DNA from: Bilabrum cf. latius
Lineage: Eukaryota > Bigyra: Bicosoecida > Bigyra > Bicosoecida
Direction of reading: 5' to 3'
Assembly: GCA_965178125.1 (NCBI GenBank)
Contig: OZ237736.1
Span: 248,001 to 312,000 of the forward strand
Length of the DNA stretch: 64,000 bases
The position numbers and the translations under genes are program-made. The notes under the pieces are model-generated. The model ran no database searches. It was not told the DNA's origin and worked only from the letters and a program-made list of their open reading frames with translations. Shown here piece by piece: positions 46,601 through 57,560 of the stretch (position 1 is its first letter; every line of letters starts with the position of its first letter).

Positions 46601-49600
46601 CAGTGACGCTATCTGGCAGACAGATGAAAACGCTCCAACTTTCAAGACGAGGCGTTAGCGCAGCAAAGAAGACTCCGGTGGCACTTGGACTGACACTGCA
46701 GGTGCGTTCAGCGCGCAAGGTCAGGATAGCGCACCGAATTCCGCAACTCTGCAGCCAGCCCCAATGCACCGCCGCCGAAGCGAAGGCATGCAGTTGTCTG
46801 GTGAGAGCTCACCCACACTGGACGTGCCAGTGGGAGCAGAACCAGCCACCACTGAGGATGCAGGCTCGGCCCGAAGCTCATCGATGTAGCTTCGGCGTCC
46901 CCTACCAGCACCCCCTGTAGCGGCCAAGAATGACTGGTCGTCTTCAAGCACGAGCTGGCAGACAAAATCGGATCATCGGAGAACATTCAACGTGTTTGTG
47001 GGTGCATATCGGGCAGCAAAGTCGTGCCTAAAGCTGCTAAGCACGATGCCGATCGACGTCACTCCGCCCATTCTGGCTCACCTCGGCCCTACGGGGATGC
47101 ATCGCCTTAGTTTGCAGCTACGTCGCATTCGTGCGGGTGCTCGAGTGGCTGCGCGACAGCTTCCCGAGTCCCAGCCAACGGAAGGCACGGCCGATTTGCT
47201 TCCATGGCCTACTTGCAGACAAGGCATCCTTCATGCCAGTGGGATCGTTCGGACACTAATTGCCACCATCTCTAGCGTTGATGCTGAAAAGGCGCGGGCG
47301 ATCGTGTCTCGCGCTACCAGTGTCGCTAACCGCACGTAGGCCCGTTCAAACGATGCACTGAAGCAGCTGGAAGCCAGAACCAGACGCCAGGAGCACGCGA
47401 GGCAGTACGTCCGCCCGCAGACCACGCTGAGAAGGAAGCGCGGATACACGCACTCGGACGCGATGGGTGGTCTCCAGCTATCGCCAACCGGTGGCAGTTC
47501 CGTAGGAAGCGGGAAAGCAGGCCGGCGCCCCGCCTTTGCCTCTGTTGGGTCCGTCGGTGACGAAGTACCTGAGGGCGTGGCAACCCGCACGGCGCCGTTC
47601 TCCTCGCTGCAGGCCGGGCTTCTGTCTACGCAGAGAGATGAATCAGACCGCAGTATGCCTACTTCTCCGGGCGGTAGCCCACACAAAGCCGATGGCCATG
47701 GGCCAGATTTCCGCGGCTTACCTGCTGTGAATGAGGACGATGACGATAGGCTACTCGATGCGGTAGCAGCAGAGGGGGGCACTGTCAATCGCGACAACTC
47801 TCACGCAAGCAGTGCTACCGTGTCAGCGGAATCATCGGACGCGACTGATCGATCACAGGATGCGCGTGTCGGAAGCAAGAAGATCGGCTCTCCGCGCCTT
47901 GCCTTTCTTGGGGTCAGCGAATTCGACAGGATGCTGGCAAGCAGCGATATAGCGACAGCGGACCCTCGTCGAGACGAGGACCCGTTAGCAGACAATGTCA
48001 ACGATGGCGATGAAAACGATCTTCAGCTGCCTGAGTCGACACGAGGAAGGGAAATACCTACGGACGCAAACGGGAATGTATCGCACGCAGATTCGATGCC
48101 CTTTGACGCAGTTGCGCCGCTCGGTAGGGAAGCGGCCCAGCTGTTCCCATTCAGGCAGCGGAAGCGTGGCAAGGGGACTTTGCTGTTCACGCTGCGTGAA
48201 GGCCACTTGCAGGAAGAGCAGGGCATAGCGAAGAGGTCGGGAAGACGGACGCGCAAGCTGAAATCAGGGCGGCCGTCTACCCCAGGGGGTGCCCTGGCAA
48301 AGAAAAGGAGAGCAATGGCCGCGTCATATGCATGGGACGAAGCAGAGGCTGGCGACGCTGCCGATCCTGGCGACCCCGGTGACCCACAGGATGCGACACC
48401 GAGCCCTGGCTCCGGCTCAACCGACTCTGGTGCTGGCGACCGGAGCAGTCCGCGGAAGCGGGGGAGGCGGAATAGGAGCGGCAAGGAGGGCGCGATTACA
48501 GAGTCAGAGTACGAGTCGGCGGACAGCGGCGGTGCGACCACGCCCGGCGGTGGTGACTCTGCAGGAGACGATGAAGGCGACGATGACACTGACAGCACGG
48601 CTGCCTCCATCACTCGCATGCACGGGGACGGTCCCAATGGGCTGGGTTCTGACCACGACTCGCTCGGGGGTGATGACGACGGCGACGACGGCGATGACGC
48701 GATCAACCGACGTGACTCGCTCAAGGTCATGACTCCACCCATCGATCGCACTGGAGATGCAGGGTCGTTCGAACCTCGTGGTTCAGAGCCATTGCCAGTG
48801 ATGCAATCCTTTGACAGGTCGAGGCAGCCATCACGGAGGGCAGTGGAGGAAGAGCTCAATGTCGCTAGCTCAGATTCGGACTCTGGGCCTGACGTGTCGG
48901 GGGGACGTGGCAGTTCTCTTGGTATCGCAATGCCGCGCAGTGGATCAGCTAACCTGCAGCGCATCCGCCTGGCGTCAGCCTCATCGGTGTCAACGCAGCA
49001 CAAGGTGGAGAAGTGGAGCAAGTACAAAGGGGCTCTCCGCAAGGCCTTGGCGATTGGGAGGTTTAGAGCCGGAGGGAAGAAACGGCGAGCAGTGTCGACG
49101 ATCGAAGGCGCGTCGGGCAGCGGTACAGACCAGTCATTGCACGGCAGCGTTGGCGCGGGCGGCCCTGCAGTATCGCTAAGACTGTAGGAGATCGCGTATC
49201 GCGGTCGTGCTGACAGCACTGACAGCTTTGGGTCGTTTGCTGATTTAGAGAGCCACGGGGACGCGAATCAGTTCGGCTCTGTTTCTTCCATGCACCGCGG
49301 CGGCAGTGCAGGTGCGGAAAATGCCCGGGGTCCGTTTATGTCGCACCCGTCCCGAACCCACTCATTGGGCCGAATCAAAGAGACGCTGCTGCTCGGAGGG
49401 TCTAACGCGCAACCAGCAGCGCCCGTAGAAACAACGGGAGCTGGTGTCGACGCAGCCACCAACGGACCAGCGCTGATGCGTAACGGCAGCTTCTCCTCCC
49501 GCGCAATGAACAGGGAGCGGCGTGGCTCCAGGCTGAAAAATCTGGCCGCCACAGCCAATGAGATCGCGAGGCCGCCTAGTGCAGCACGGCTGAGCTCTCT

Positions 49601-52600
49601 CGAGAGTTTCGGTGATGCTAGCAGTATTGCTAGCTCGGCCTCCTCCTCGGCATCCATCGGGCGCTTGCCGAGACGGGTCAGCGAGATGCCAGGTAGCGAT
49701 GACAGGGATGCGGCCGTGACGATTGCGCAGCTGCAGATGAACTAGCCTGATCCCTCACGGGGTGAACCTGCTTCGGGATAGGCTGCCGGAGACCCCGGTA
49801 GTGCTCCGCCCCAAGGAAGCATGGAGCTTCCCCAATTCGAAGACGGCAGGCACAGGCAATCGTTCCAGAGCGCGGCCTCCGATGCTTGGGAGCAGGTCAG
49901 CAGACACGCTCCGACCACAACGCGGCTATCGGATCAGGCTGTGATCTCAATCTGGGTGGCTTCGGGCACGGTCGCCGCCCTGTGCGCGGCCACGTACGAT
50001 GCAGCCACTTTCATCTCGAAGGAGGTGGCGGCTGCGATGGATCCAGACGCCTGGTCGGATGCGGTGGAGAGGGCAGAGAAACAGCACATGTCTGGGGCGC
50101 TCGTGCGTGGAGTGCAGTACGATGACCTGCGCTGGGCCCACGAGGAGCAAGAGCTTTCGCAGATCGTGGCGCGGGCAGAGCTGGGCCGCATGCGCAGAGA
50201 TCGCAACAGGGCGGCAGTGGCGAATTCTGGTGCTGCCAACATCCCGCCAGCGGGGTCGATTCTTGGTGTTGGTCCCAGCCTTGACCGCGTCGGTGGCGGC
50301 ATGGCGCACGACTCGGAAGTTGTGGAAGTGTCCGGGGCCCGGAGTGGCAGCGACGGCTTGCAGATCTAGTCCAGGTCGCGACTGACTTCTGACCTGGGGC
50401 CCAGCACACCCCAAGCAGGCGAGCTGACCGGGGGATCCAGCGCGCCAAAACTGACGAGAGCGCGATCCATTTCGGACCATACGTCGTCGGCTGATACGGA
50501 CAAGCTGCGCCGAGAGGTGCAGGAGAGGGCGGCAGCACGTGGTCCGCTGCGCCCGGCACCTCGGATGCTTGCTAGAGCTGACGCTGCCAACCTCATGGAT
50601 GCTCCGGGCAAGTTCAGGCTCCTTCGGTCCGTCCGGGTTGCTGAGAGGTGCGCGGTGCATAGGACGCGCGCCACCACTCAGCACGAGCTCGCGCTGTTCA
50701 TGCCTCGTCGGTGGTTCAGCAGGGCCATACTGGGTCCTGCTCTCGACTTGCAGCGAGTATCTGTGTCTGACAAGGCTGCGGTTCTGCTGCAGGGAGTTGC
50801 CGAGAACCTGCTGATCCGACTAGTTCGACTGGCGCGGCGGCTCAGCGAGCATCACTCAGTCCATCCAGCCACGGAGCGACGGCTGGAGCCGGGGGACCTT
50901 AGGCTGGTATGTGCCATGAGGCTGGGGTGGCACCACGGAGATGCGACGGTGGACACGGGTCTGGCTGGCGGTGCTGGCGGGGGCGTCGCGCGGTCGTAGC
51001 AGGTTTGGTCCGCGCAGGGCAAGCAGAGGCAGGCCGTGTCCCGGGACAGCTCGTACACCACGAGAGGAGGCCTCAATGCCCGAGGTGGCTTCCCTAGGTC
51101 TCGAGGAGACGAGTCCAACTTCGAGGAGATGCAGAACGTGATCCCCAGGGCCCTTCCTGTGGTTCCGTACCTGCCGACCAATAACGCCCCCTTGCGAGCG
51201 AATGGGCATAGGCTCTTGGTGGCAGCGCACACGGCACTGCTGCAAGGGCGACAGAAGGTCCGAGATCTCAACGGATAGCCCAAAGACCCGGAGCAGGTCA
51301 TGCTAGAGGAGGCAGCGGTGTCTAGACTAGAGCGATTGCACGTTTCGCTCAGGTCTGCTTCTCTCGTGAAAGGCGTCGGCCGTGGCAGCATCAAGCAAAG
51401 CGACTCTACCGACGTCCGGGCCGCGTTAGGGCTCAAGGACTACAGGTCTTCGCCAAGCCAGCCAGCGAATTCGAATCCGTGTCCCGCAGCAGAGATTGGG
51501 GGTCTAATCATCGTGTCGGCGCTGCCCGTGGCGGTCTTGCAGCTCCCCGGCTTCCGCGGAGGCCCCCCTCCTCCACCCAAGCTGTACTCTAAATCGGGCC
51601 TTGCTGATGCCGAGAGCGTGCTTCACGTCAGTCGCGCACTTACTGCTTTCAATAGGCCCCCGATGGGATCGCCTGCCCGTTCGGAGGGTCAGTACGACAG
51701 CGACGGGGGCGCCCCCGTCACGCGGGACGAGAACATGGCCTCTGCGCTGCAAGGCATTGCGCTTGCCAGCTGGCTGAGGCGGGGCAGTACAGGGGTCGAC
51801 TCAGTGCACGGGGGCAGCGGATTTTCCACAGGGTCGTCGTGCGGTGCACTGTTGAACGCGTGCGTGAGGACGAGGAGCGAGCCAGGAGACGCGTAGTACA
51901 ACGACGTCCGGAAAGCGCTCTCTGTGATCCAGCTGTAGCAGAGCGATGGGTCGCCAACGGCGATAAGAAGCGGTCCGGAAGGCCAGGTGGAAGTGGACAG
52001 TTTCACCGACAGCGAATCTGACGACTCGCGAGGACAGGATGGAGACAACTTAGTCTAGTCGGTCAGCCCCGACGGTAGGGCGCCAGCAGACACCGCACAT
52101 AGCACGCCTGCTGATTCCGCAGCCCAAACGCTCACAACAGTTCGCAGCGCCAGAGAGGAAGCATCCCTTGCAGGTGCATCAGGTGATGCGAGGGATGGCA
52201 AGCACGGGCAGGAGCTGGTCAGAGCTGTGCTCCCAGCGACCTCGCTTGGGTGTCAGGCCAGTGAAGAGGCGGCAGAGACCCACGACGTGATGCTGCTTTG
52301 TGAGGCGCTGCACCTAGGAGGCGTCGGTGGTCACACAATGCACTGCCGAGGACTGCTCCGCAGCCATAGCGGCGGTCAATGGCAGCAGCAGACCCCGCAG
52401 AATGGCGGGGGCGAGACTGCAAGTGCCGCGCAGTGGACCGAGGCATCGTGGAACGACGATGCAGGCGAGGCTGCGTTCGGCACAAGGTCCACGGCGGGCA
52501 CTCTGCACGAAGACGACGCGGAGGAAGAGGAGGAGAGGCAATCAAGGAACAGGAGGGGGCGGCTGTCCTCCAGCGCGGTGGACCACGAGCAGAGCGGGGT

Positions 52601-53663
52601 GCCTCCCAGCCTTGACATCGACACGGACGTCGCTGACTTTGACGAGGGAATTCGGGGAGGCCCGAGCCAGGGCAAGGTCAGGATCTCCTCGGACGTCGTG
52701 TACCGGGATATCTCTCCTCGCAGGGAACAAGAGGACGTGGATCACGAGCCGCTCGCTGTGCTGCTGCGACCAATAGTGATGCAGGCCGCTCTGACATCAG
52801 CTGCCGTCAGGCTGACGCCAAGGGGGTGCGTGGAAGCGGCGCAGGACGGTCGCAAGGGGTTCTCACCCACGGAGCAGGTCTGCAGCAGCCCGATGCTGGT
52901 GATGTACCACTGGGCCTGCGGATGGCACGGTGACCACGCGTCGCGATGGTGGCAATCGTCACACCCCTGTCTGCCGTCTGTTGTTCCCCGACCCCTCGCA
53001 AGCCCGAGGCTCTCTCCCGAGGTGTCCTCTTTGCACGCGAGCCACGCCGGCATGGTGACTCTGGGCGCGGCGCCGGTTCCGCAAGGGATGGCTCCACCCG
53101 CAGTGCCCAGCAGGACGCGACTGGGAAGCGTTGAATCCGCGGAGGGCGCGGAGGAGGAGGAGGAAGGGGGGCCGGAGGTGGACGACAGAGCGCCACCTGG
53201 CAGCGGCGCGGCGGGCCGGCGCGCGGGGCTCGGGGTGGGATTCGTGGCACCACCACGCCCTGCCCGGGGCGATGGCGGTGCAGGAGCAGGTGCTGGAGGT
53301 GCTCTGGAGTCGCCTGCGTCGTCTGGCTCCGGATCCTCCGCGTCGCCGTCCAGTGCCGTGGGGCAATCTGTTGCCCAGGCGAGCCTGAGCCCAGGGGCTG
53401 TGTCTCTGCTGTGCGAGGCTGCGAGCGCGCGCGCTTTTCGGCTGTTGCGGGCCGCGCGGATTGTGGCGCGGCATCAGGCGGGCAGGGTGCAACCGAGTGG
53501 GGAAGGTTCGCCGGGTTCGTCGGCGTCGCAGGGGGACAGGATCGAGCAGTGGTGCGTAAGCGCCGCGTCTGTTGACCTGGCTGCAGTAATTTCGCTGTAG
53601 CCGACGTGGGATGCGGAGGGTGAAGAGGTCTGGAAAGAGGGCAGGGGAACAAGAGCCTGGTGA
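37644..53663 (+). CDS. Giant low-complexity protein, about 5285 aa if one gene
   Basis: The plus frame 0 is open, apart from TAG, from ATG 37644 (after TAA 37614) to TGA 53661-53663, with one exception: TGA at 39882. That TGA lies in a predicted 162-bp phase-0 intron (39867-40028, gtgagg...cttctcgcag). About 38 TAGs are in frame. The first 70 residues form a compact helical domain (EQTVLKLCHAAGLRHVISPV), perhaps histone-fold-like, which is speculative. The rest alternates Ser/Gly/Ala/Asp-rich linkers with short helical segments containing Leu and Arg. A 31-residue repeat occupies 43440-45050. No enzyme domain is recognised. If the intron is not real, there would be two genes, 37644-39884 and one starting at 39975 or later. 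Codon-position bias toward G/C and frame continuity support coding. Confidence 0.75.
43440..45055 (+). repeat. In-frame minisatellite, about 18 units of about 93 bp
   Basis: Each unit encodes roughly SIRAPGRDAGPAPSAST, then a variable Asp/Gly/Ala spacer and GGGLGL. Units are 87-96 bp and highly similar (ggtctaggtctgtcgatccg repeats). The variation is in the spacer (DAGAGAGA, GASEGA, GAGAEAGA). In one unit (43656) the serine codon TCG is TAG. The opposite strand is also open for 613 codons across the array, a side effect of its composition. Confidence 0.92.
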
Positions 53664-53698
53664 ACGCAACAGGCGCCATTTGTAGCACGGAGAGATCC

Positions 53699-55696
53699 AT
53701 GGATCGGATCAAATCCTTTTTAAAGTTCCGGGTTGCTTCCGTCAGTCGCCAGACAACGCACTCTTATTCAAATATGACTAACGTTGGAGAGTATGCAGCA
53801 TCTGCTGCAGTTGCTGTATTTCAATTCGGGCTGTTCGGCCTAGTTGGAGCCGTTTTCGGCGTGTTTCCGCGCCCGGAGGGCCTACTAACGTAGGCTCGGC
53901 TCAAGGCATTGTCGAATCTCACATTGTATTTGTTCTTTCCGTCCTTTTTACTGGCAACGCTGGGATCCACGGTCACAACGGAGATTCTACTTAGCTCTGT
54001 AGCTATGATTATTTGGGCGATAGTCCACCTAATCCTCGGATTAGGTCTCGCCTACTGCATATCGTCGCTAATTGCGGTTCCAGAACACTTGAGGGCAGCA
54101 TGGATGCTAGCTGCAACATTCCAAAATGCTGGGAGCATGCCTCTGCTCCTGTTGCTGCCTCTCACTGCTTCGCCCGAGTTTGCTCGATACGCGCAGCAGC
54201 AGGCGGATGAAGCCAATGCGCGGCGAGCGGATGGTGAAGCCATGCAAGAGCCGGACTCTGCGGAAGATATGTATGCTAGAGCAACCACATATATTTTCCT
54301 GTATACAATCATATGGCAGAGCGTGTTTTGGGGCATCGGTTACAGATTTGCGGAGCATGATGCGATACTCCAGCAAGCCAACATTGCACAGCAACAAGCC
54401 CTGACCGATGGACATGGCCGAGACATGCATAACGAGGTAGCCACAGGGGCTAGATCTGCGAATGACGTAGCTGTTGTGGAGCTATCGAGCCGCTCAGATG
54501 GTGCTGGGCATCACGCGCCAGGGGAGATGAGAGAGCGCTAGCTGGGAGGACGCGGAGGCCCAGGCTCGTCTGATCAAAATGCAACTGCCAGCAGTAGTGG
54601 CGGTGTTCTGAATGACAATACACTACCAAATAGTGGCATCGCGCATGAAATCACTCGGTCTGAGTCCAGGGTGCCCCTTCGAGAATCGAACTCCGGGACC
54701 CACCTGGCGTCCTCGGGGCGAGCAGCAAACGTTGCCAGTGGGTTGGAGATAGGGACCCCCACCGAATCAGCTAGACTCAGGGGCGAAGCTCCGACTCAAG
54801 TCGAAGTTGATGGCGCCGAGCAACAGCAGGGAGGTAGCCGCCAGGACCATCCCGGTGACCCCACAGGTGGGGCTGGTGGGGCTGCAGCAAGAGGAGGATT
54901 CTCTTCACATACGTAGGCATCGGCCGGGCCAGTGCCAACTCAGGAACAAGGGAAGTCGGGCGGAGCCAGGCAAAACGCATAGCAAGTCGCAGGTGATGCC
55001 TAGAGCGGGCTCTGTGGCTCGTGTCTGTCCACCATGCAGAAAGCGCTCCTCACGCCGCCAGTGGTAGCAGTGGCCGGAGGCATCACGATAGGATTGATCA
55101 CGCCCCTAAGCTCGGCTCTTTTCGAGGACGGCGGGTCGCTGAAGATTTTCGGCGACGTGATGATTATTGTGGGTCAGCCCGCCATCCCTGCTTCCAACGT
55201 GGTTCTTGCAGGAAGCGTGTACCACGGGATTGTGGCAGCCTCGAATGCCCTTGGCTGCGGGCCGTGGGTGCGCAAAGCGTGGCAATCATGCTGCTTCACG
55301 CGAGAATTGGCACGCACATCAAGTGAAAGTGATACAGATAGTAATGAGAAGGAAAAGGAGAAGATCCACCCGCAGCTGTTCTTGGCGGGCAGCGTGCTGT
55401 GCGCGTGGAGGCTGCTCGGGTTCCCGGCGATCGCACTGGGGCTGTACTACCTAGCTAGCTTAGCAAATTCTGGTCTGCTAGGGGCCTCCAATGACACGGA
55501 TCCTGTGCTCCGCATGGTGATCGTTACACTTGGGTCTGTGCCCAGCGCTTAGTTCTGCCTGATGGCTTGCTCGCAGCTAGGTCTCGCAAGGGCATCGGCA
55601 GAGCTGGCGCTGGTGTACGCCGCGATGTATCCGATGAGCCTTCTGACGCTCATGCTGTTTCTCACGCTTGGGATGCTGCTAGTGTTCGGGTCGTGA
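53699..55696 (+). CDS. PILS/auxin-efflux-carrier (AEC) family membrane transporter
   Basis: The frame runs from ATG 53699 (MDRIKSFLKF) to TGA 55694-55696, 665 residues, with TAGs at 53891, 54539, 54914, 54980, 55001 and 55550. The alternative start ATG 53774 (MTNVGEYAA) would begin right at the first helix. The N-terminal five-helix bundle shows VFGVFPRPEGLLT-TAG-ARLKALSNLTLYLFFPS, then a helix, then HLRAAWMLAATFQNAGSMPL. A long hydrophilic loop of about 200 residues contains four of the TAGs. The C-terminal half has LLTPPVVAVAGGITIGLITP, GQPAIPASNVVLAG, and GSVPSA-TAG-FCLMACSQLG before the last helix. Family members export auxin or other small organic acids across plasma or ER membranes. The two halves match the family only in one frame, so TAG must be read. 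Confidence 0.9.
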
Positions 55697-55926
55697 TTGT
55701 CTGTATCCCCATGATGCGGGAAGGGGGGAGCTGGACCCTCCTACGTCCGAAAGCAACTTAGTGTCTGGCACTTCGCTGTATCCTGTCTCAATCGTATCGG
55801 TAGCTGGCCCAGCCATGTCGCCATTGACCCAATCTCTGCCCTTAAATATGGCTAAATCGAATCCGTCGGGTGGCTGACGCTAGTTTGGGTTTGAACCGCA
55901 TTGGATAGGCTTGGCTTGCTATAGTT
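55697..55926. other. Intergenic spacer, nothing recognised
   Basis: This short spacer after the transporter gene precedes a dispersed repeat. No open frame with recognisable content was seen. Confidence 0.5.
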
Positions 55927-56430
55927 GGTGAGGCCAGCAAGGTCTCTGAGATTGAGGCCGCGCGGTGGGCGCAGGACCCGCTCGAGGTGCAAGATCAGAT
56001 GCGATGTAGCGACGCGGACGAGAGAGAGCGCGGTTAATGAGACAAGGTAAGTGATGAAGAACAGGAGCGGCGGCGGCTAGGGGTGGGCGAGAGGGGGGTT
56101 GAGAGCGGAGTAGAGAGGGTGGTGATGGTTCACCAAGCGGGTAAAGGAGCAGTGGAAGAGAGGATGACTGCTGGGGTCTTCGAGTTGATACGGCGGATTG
56201 GAGGGGGGGGGCACAGGCCGGGCAGGTAGAGGTACGGGCGTGTGGATGACGAGTGACTCGGATCAGGGGATCGGATCACCCGACCACATGCGAATGAGGA
56301 AGTTGGGAGGTCTCAATTAGACTTGAGCGGCAATCAAGACGCATGCTATTCGGGCGCTGAGGGGCAGCGCTCGCCAGTTTCTGCGTGACTGTCTACGAGA
56401 TTAGGGTGCTGTACAACGTGTGATCTCAGA
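55927..56430 (+). repeat. Dispersed repeat without the LINE (empty-site copy)
   Basis: This 0.5-kb copy joins sequences that at 22493-25770 are separated by the LINE. The junction lies in a gagagagag tract near 56020. It demonstrates that the LINE at 22600-25217 is an insertion. The first 110 bases can be read as VGEASKVSEIEAARWAQDPL before a TAA. Confidence 0.85.
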
Positions 56431-57560
56431 TGGTGAGGAGGTGGAACCTCTTCAGGAACAAAGCTGGCCGTCGGTGACCTTGGGCATGCAGTGTTCCAGA
56501 GGATCCCTGTTCAGCTGATTGACCCCGGGCATGAAAACCCCGAACTCTCACTTGTACTCCCAGTCGCCCCAAGTGTCCTTGAGCGGATCAGCCCTCTCGT
56601 GCTGCGCGATCACTGTCGCCTAGTTCGAGTGCGCGCGGATCGCGTGCCCCTCGGAACAGTGCTCCTCCTATGCCTGGGGGCCCTTGAACTTCAGCTTTCT
56701 CTCATCGGACAGGTCCTTGTTCTGCGGCTTGATCTGCTGCTAGAGCTTGACGATGTCGCGGAAGTCGTTCATACGATTATGCAGAAGCGGGGATTTTCGT
56801 TCGATGAACGACTTCATCAAGTGCTGGGATGCACTCGAAGCATGCGGTTCATGCCTGGGCACGCGTTTGATGGAACCGTGTGCGTTGCTCCCTGCATCGC
56901 CGCCTTGGCCCTATCCTCTCAGCTTGCACGTGCAGGTCCTGGCCGACCTTCCGTGCGCCCCGTCCATCCACCCGCCTGTTGGCCCTCTGCGCGCTGCTGG
57001 CCATGCAGCCCGCTGCACTCGCGTCTCCCATGTGCATGGCACCTAGAGTCCCCATTCCTCCCGTTGTGTTCTCCCTGTTGACACCGCACTGTCGTCGCCT
57101 GTGCCGGTGTCCCCCTCTTCTTCTCCACCTCCTGTCCTCCTGCACCCACCTCGTCTTCCATCTCACCTCTGCTCCCCGTTGTTTCAATCCTGATGTCCGA
57201 GTACATATTCGTATAACAGAGTCAACTCAAAGCGAACGCTATCAATAAGAAACATCTGGAACAAGGGCCCGGGACCTACCAGACTTCACGCTTCAGTTGC
57301 AATGGCCTAAATCACCTAAGCTCCACCCTGAGGACCCATTTCCCCCTGGGGAGCGTCAGCGAAGCGGGGGCTGACCGCTAGTCTGCAACCGCCGGCGAGC
57401 CAGGTAGATCAATACAGATCTGCCACGCGATCAAACAATGATACGCTGCAGTTATTTGAAGCTAAAGCGGCGTATTGACATATATCTTGGGTAATAAATG
57501 GCAGAATTGCGAACGTGGCTCTACTCTAGCTCGCGGCTCGTAGCTCAGCTCAGACCCCGC
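56431..57560. repeat. Spacer with a second copy of a dispersed repeat
   Basis: The block at about 57245-57358 (aagaaacatctggaacaagg ... ctggggagcgtcagcg) matches 4098-4210 with about 95% identity. The rest contains short open frames with no recognised motif, including a Leu-rich plus-strand frame at about 56491-57081 that I do not trust as a gene. Confidence 0.6.

Noticed and set aside
37644-53663. Programmed stop-codon readthrough as the explanation of the TAGs
   Set aside because: About 38 successive readthrough events in one protein would leave essentially no full-length product, and contexts after the TAGs are not uniform.
54668-54710. Minus-strand B-box-like gttcgattctc suggesting a tRNA
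   Set aside because: It lies inside the loop-coding part of the PILS carrier and has no A box or paired arms.
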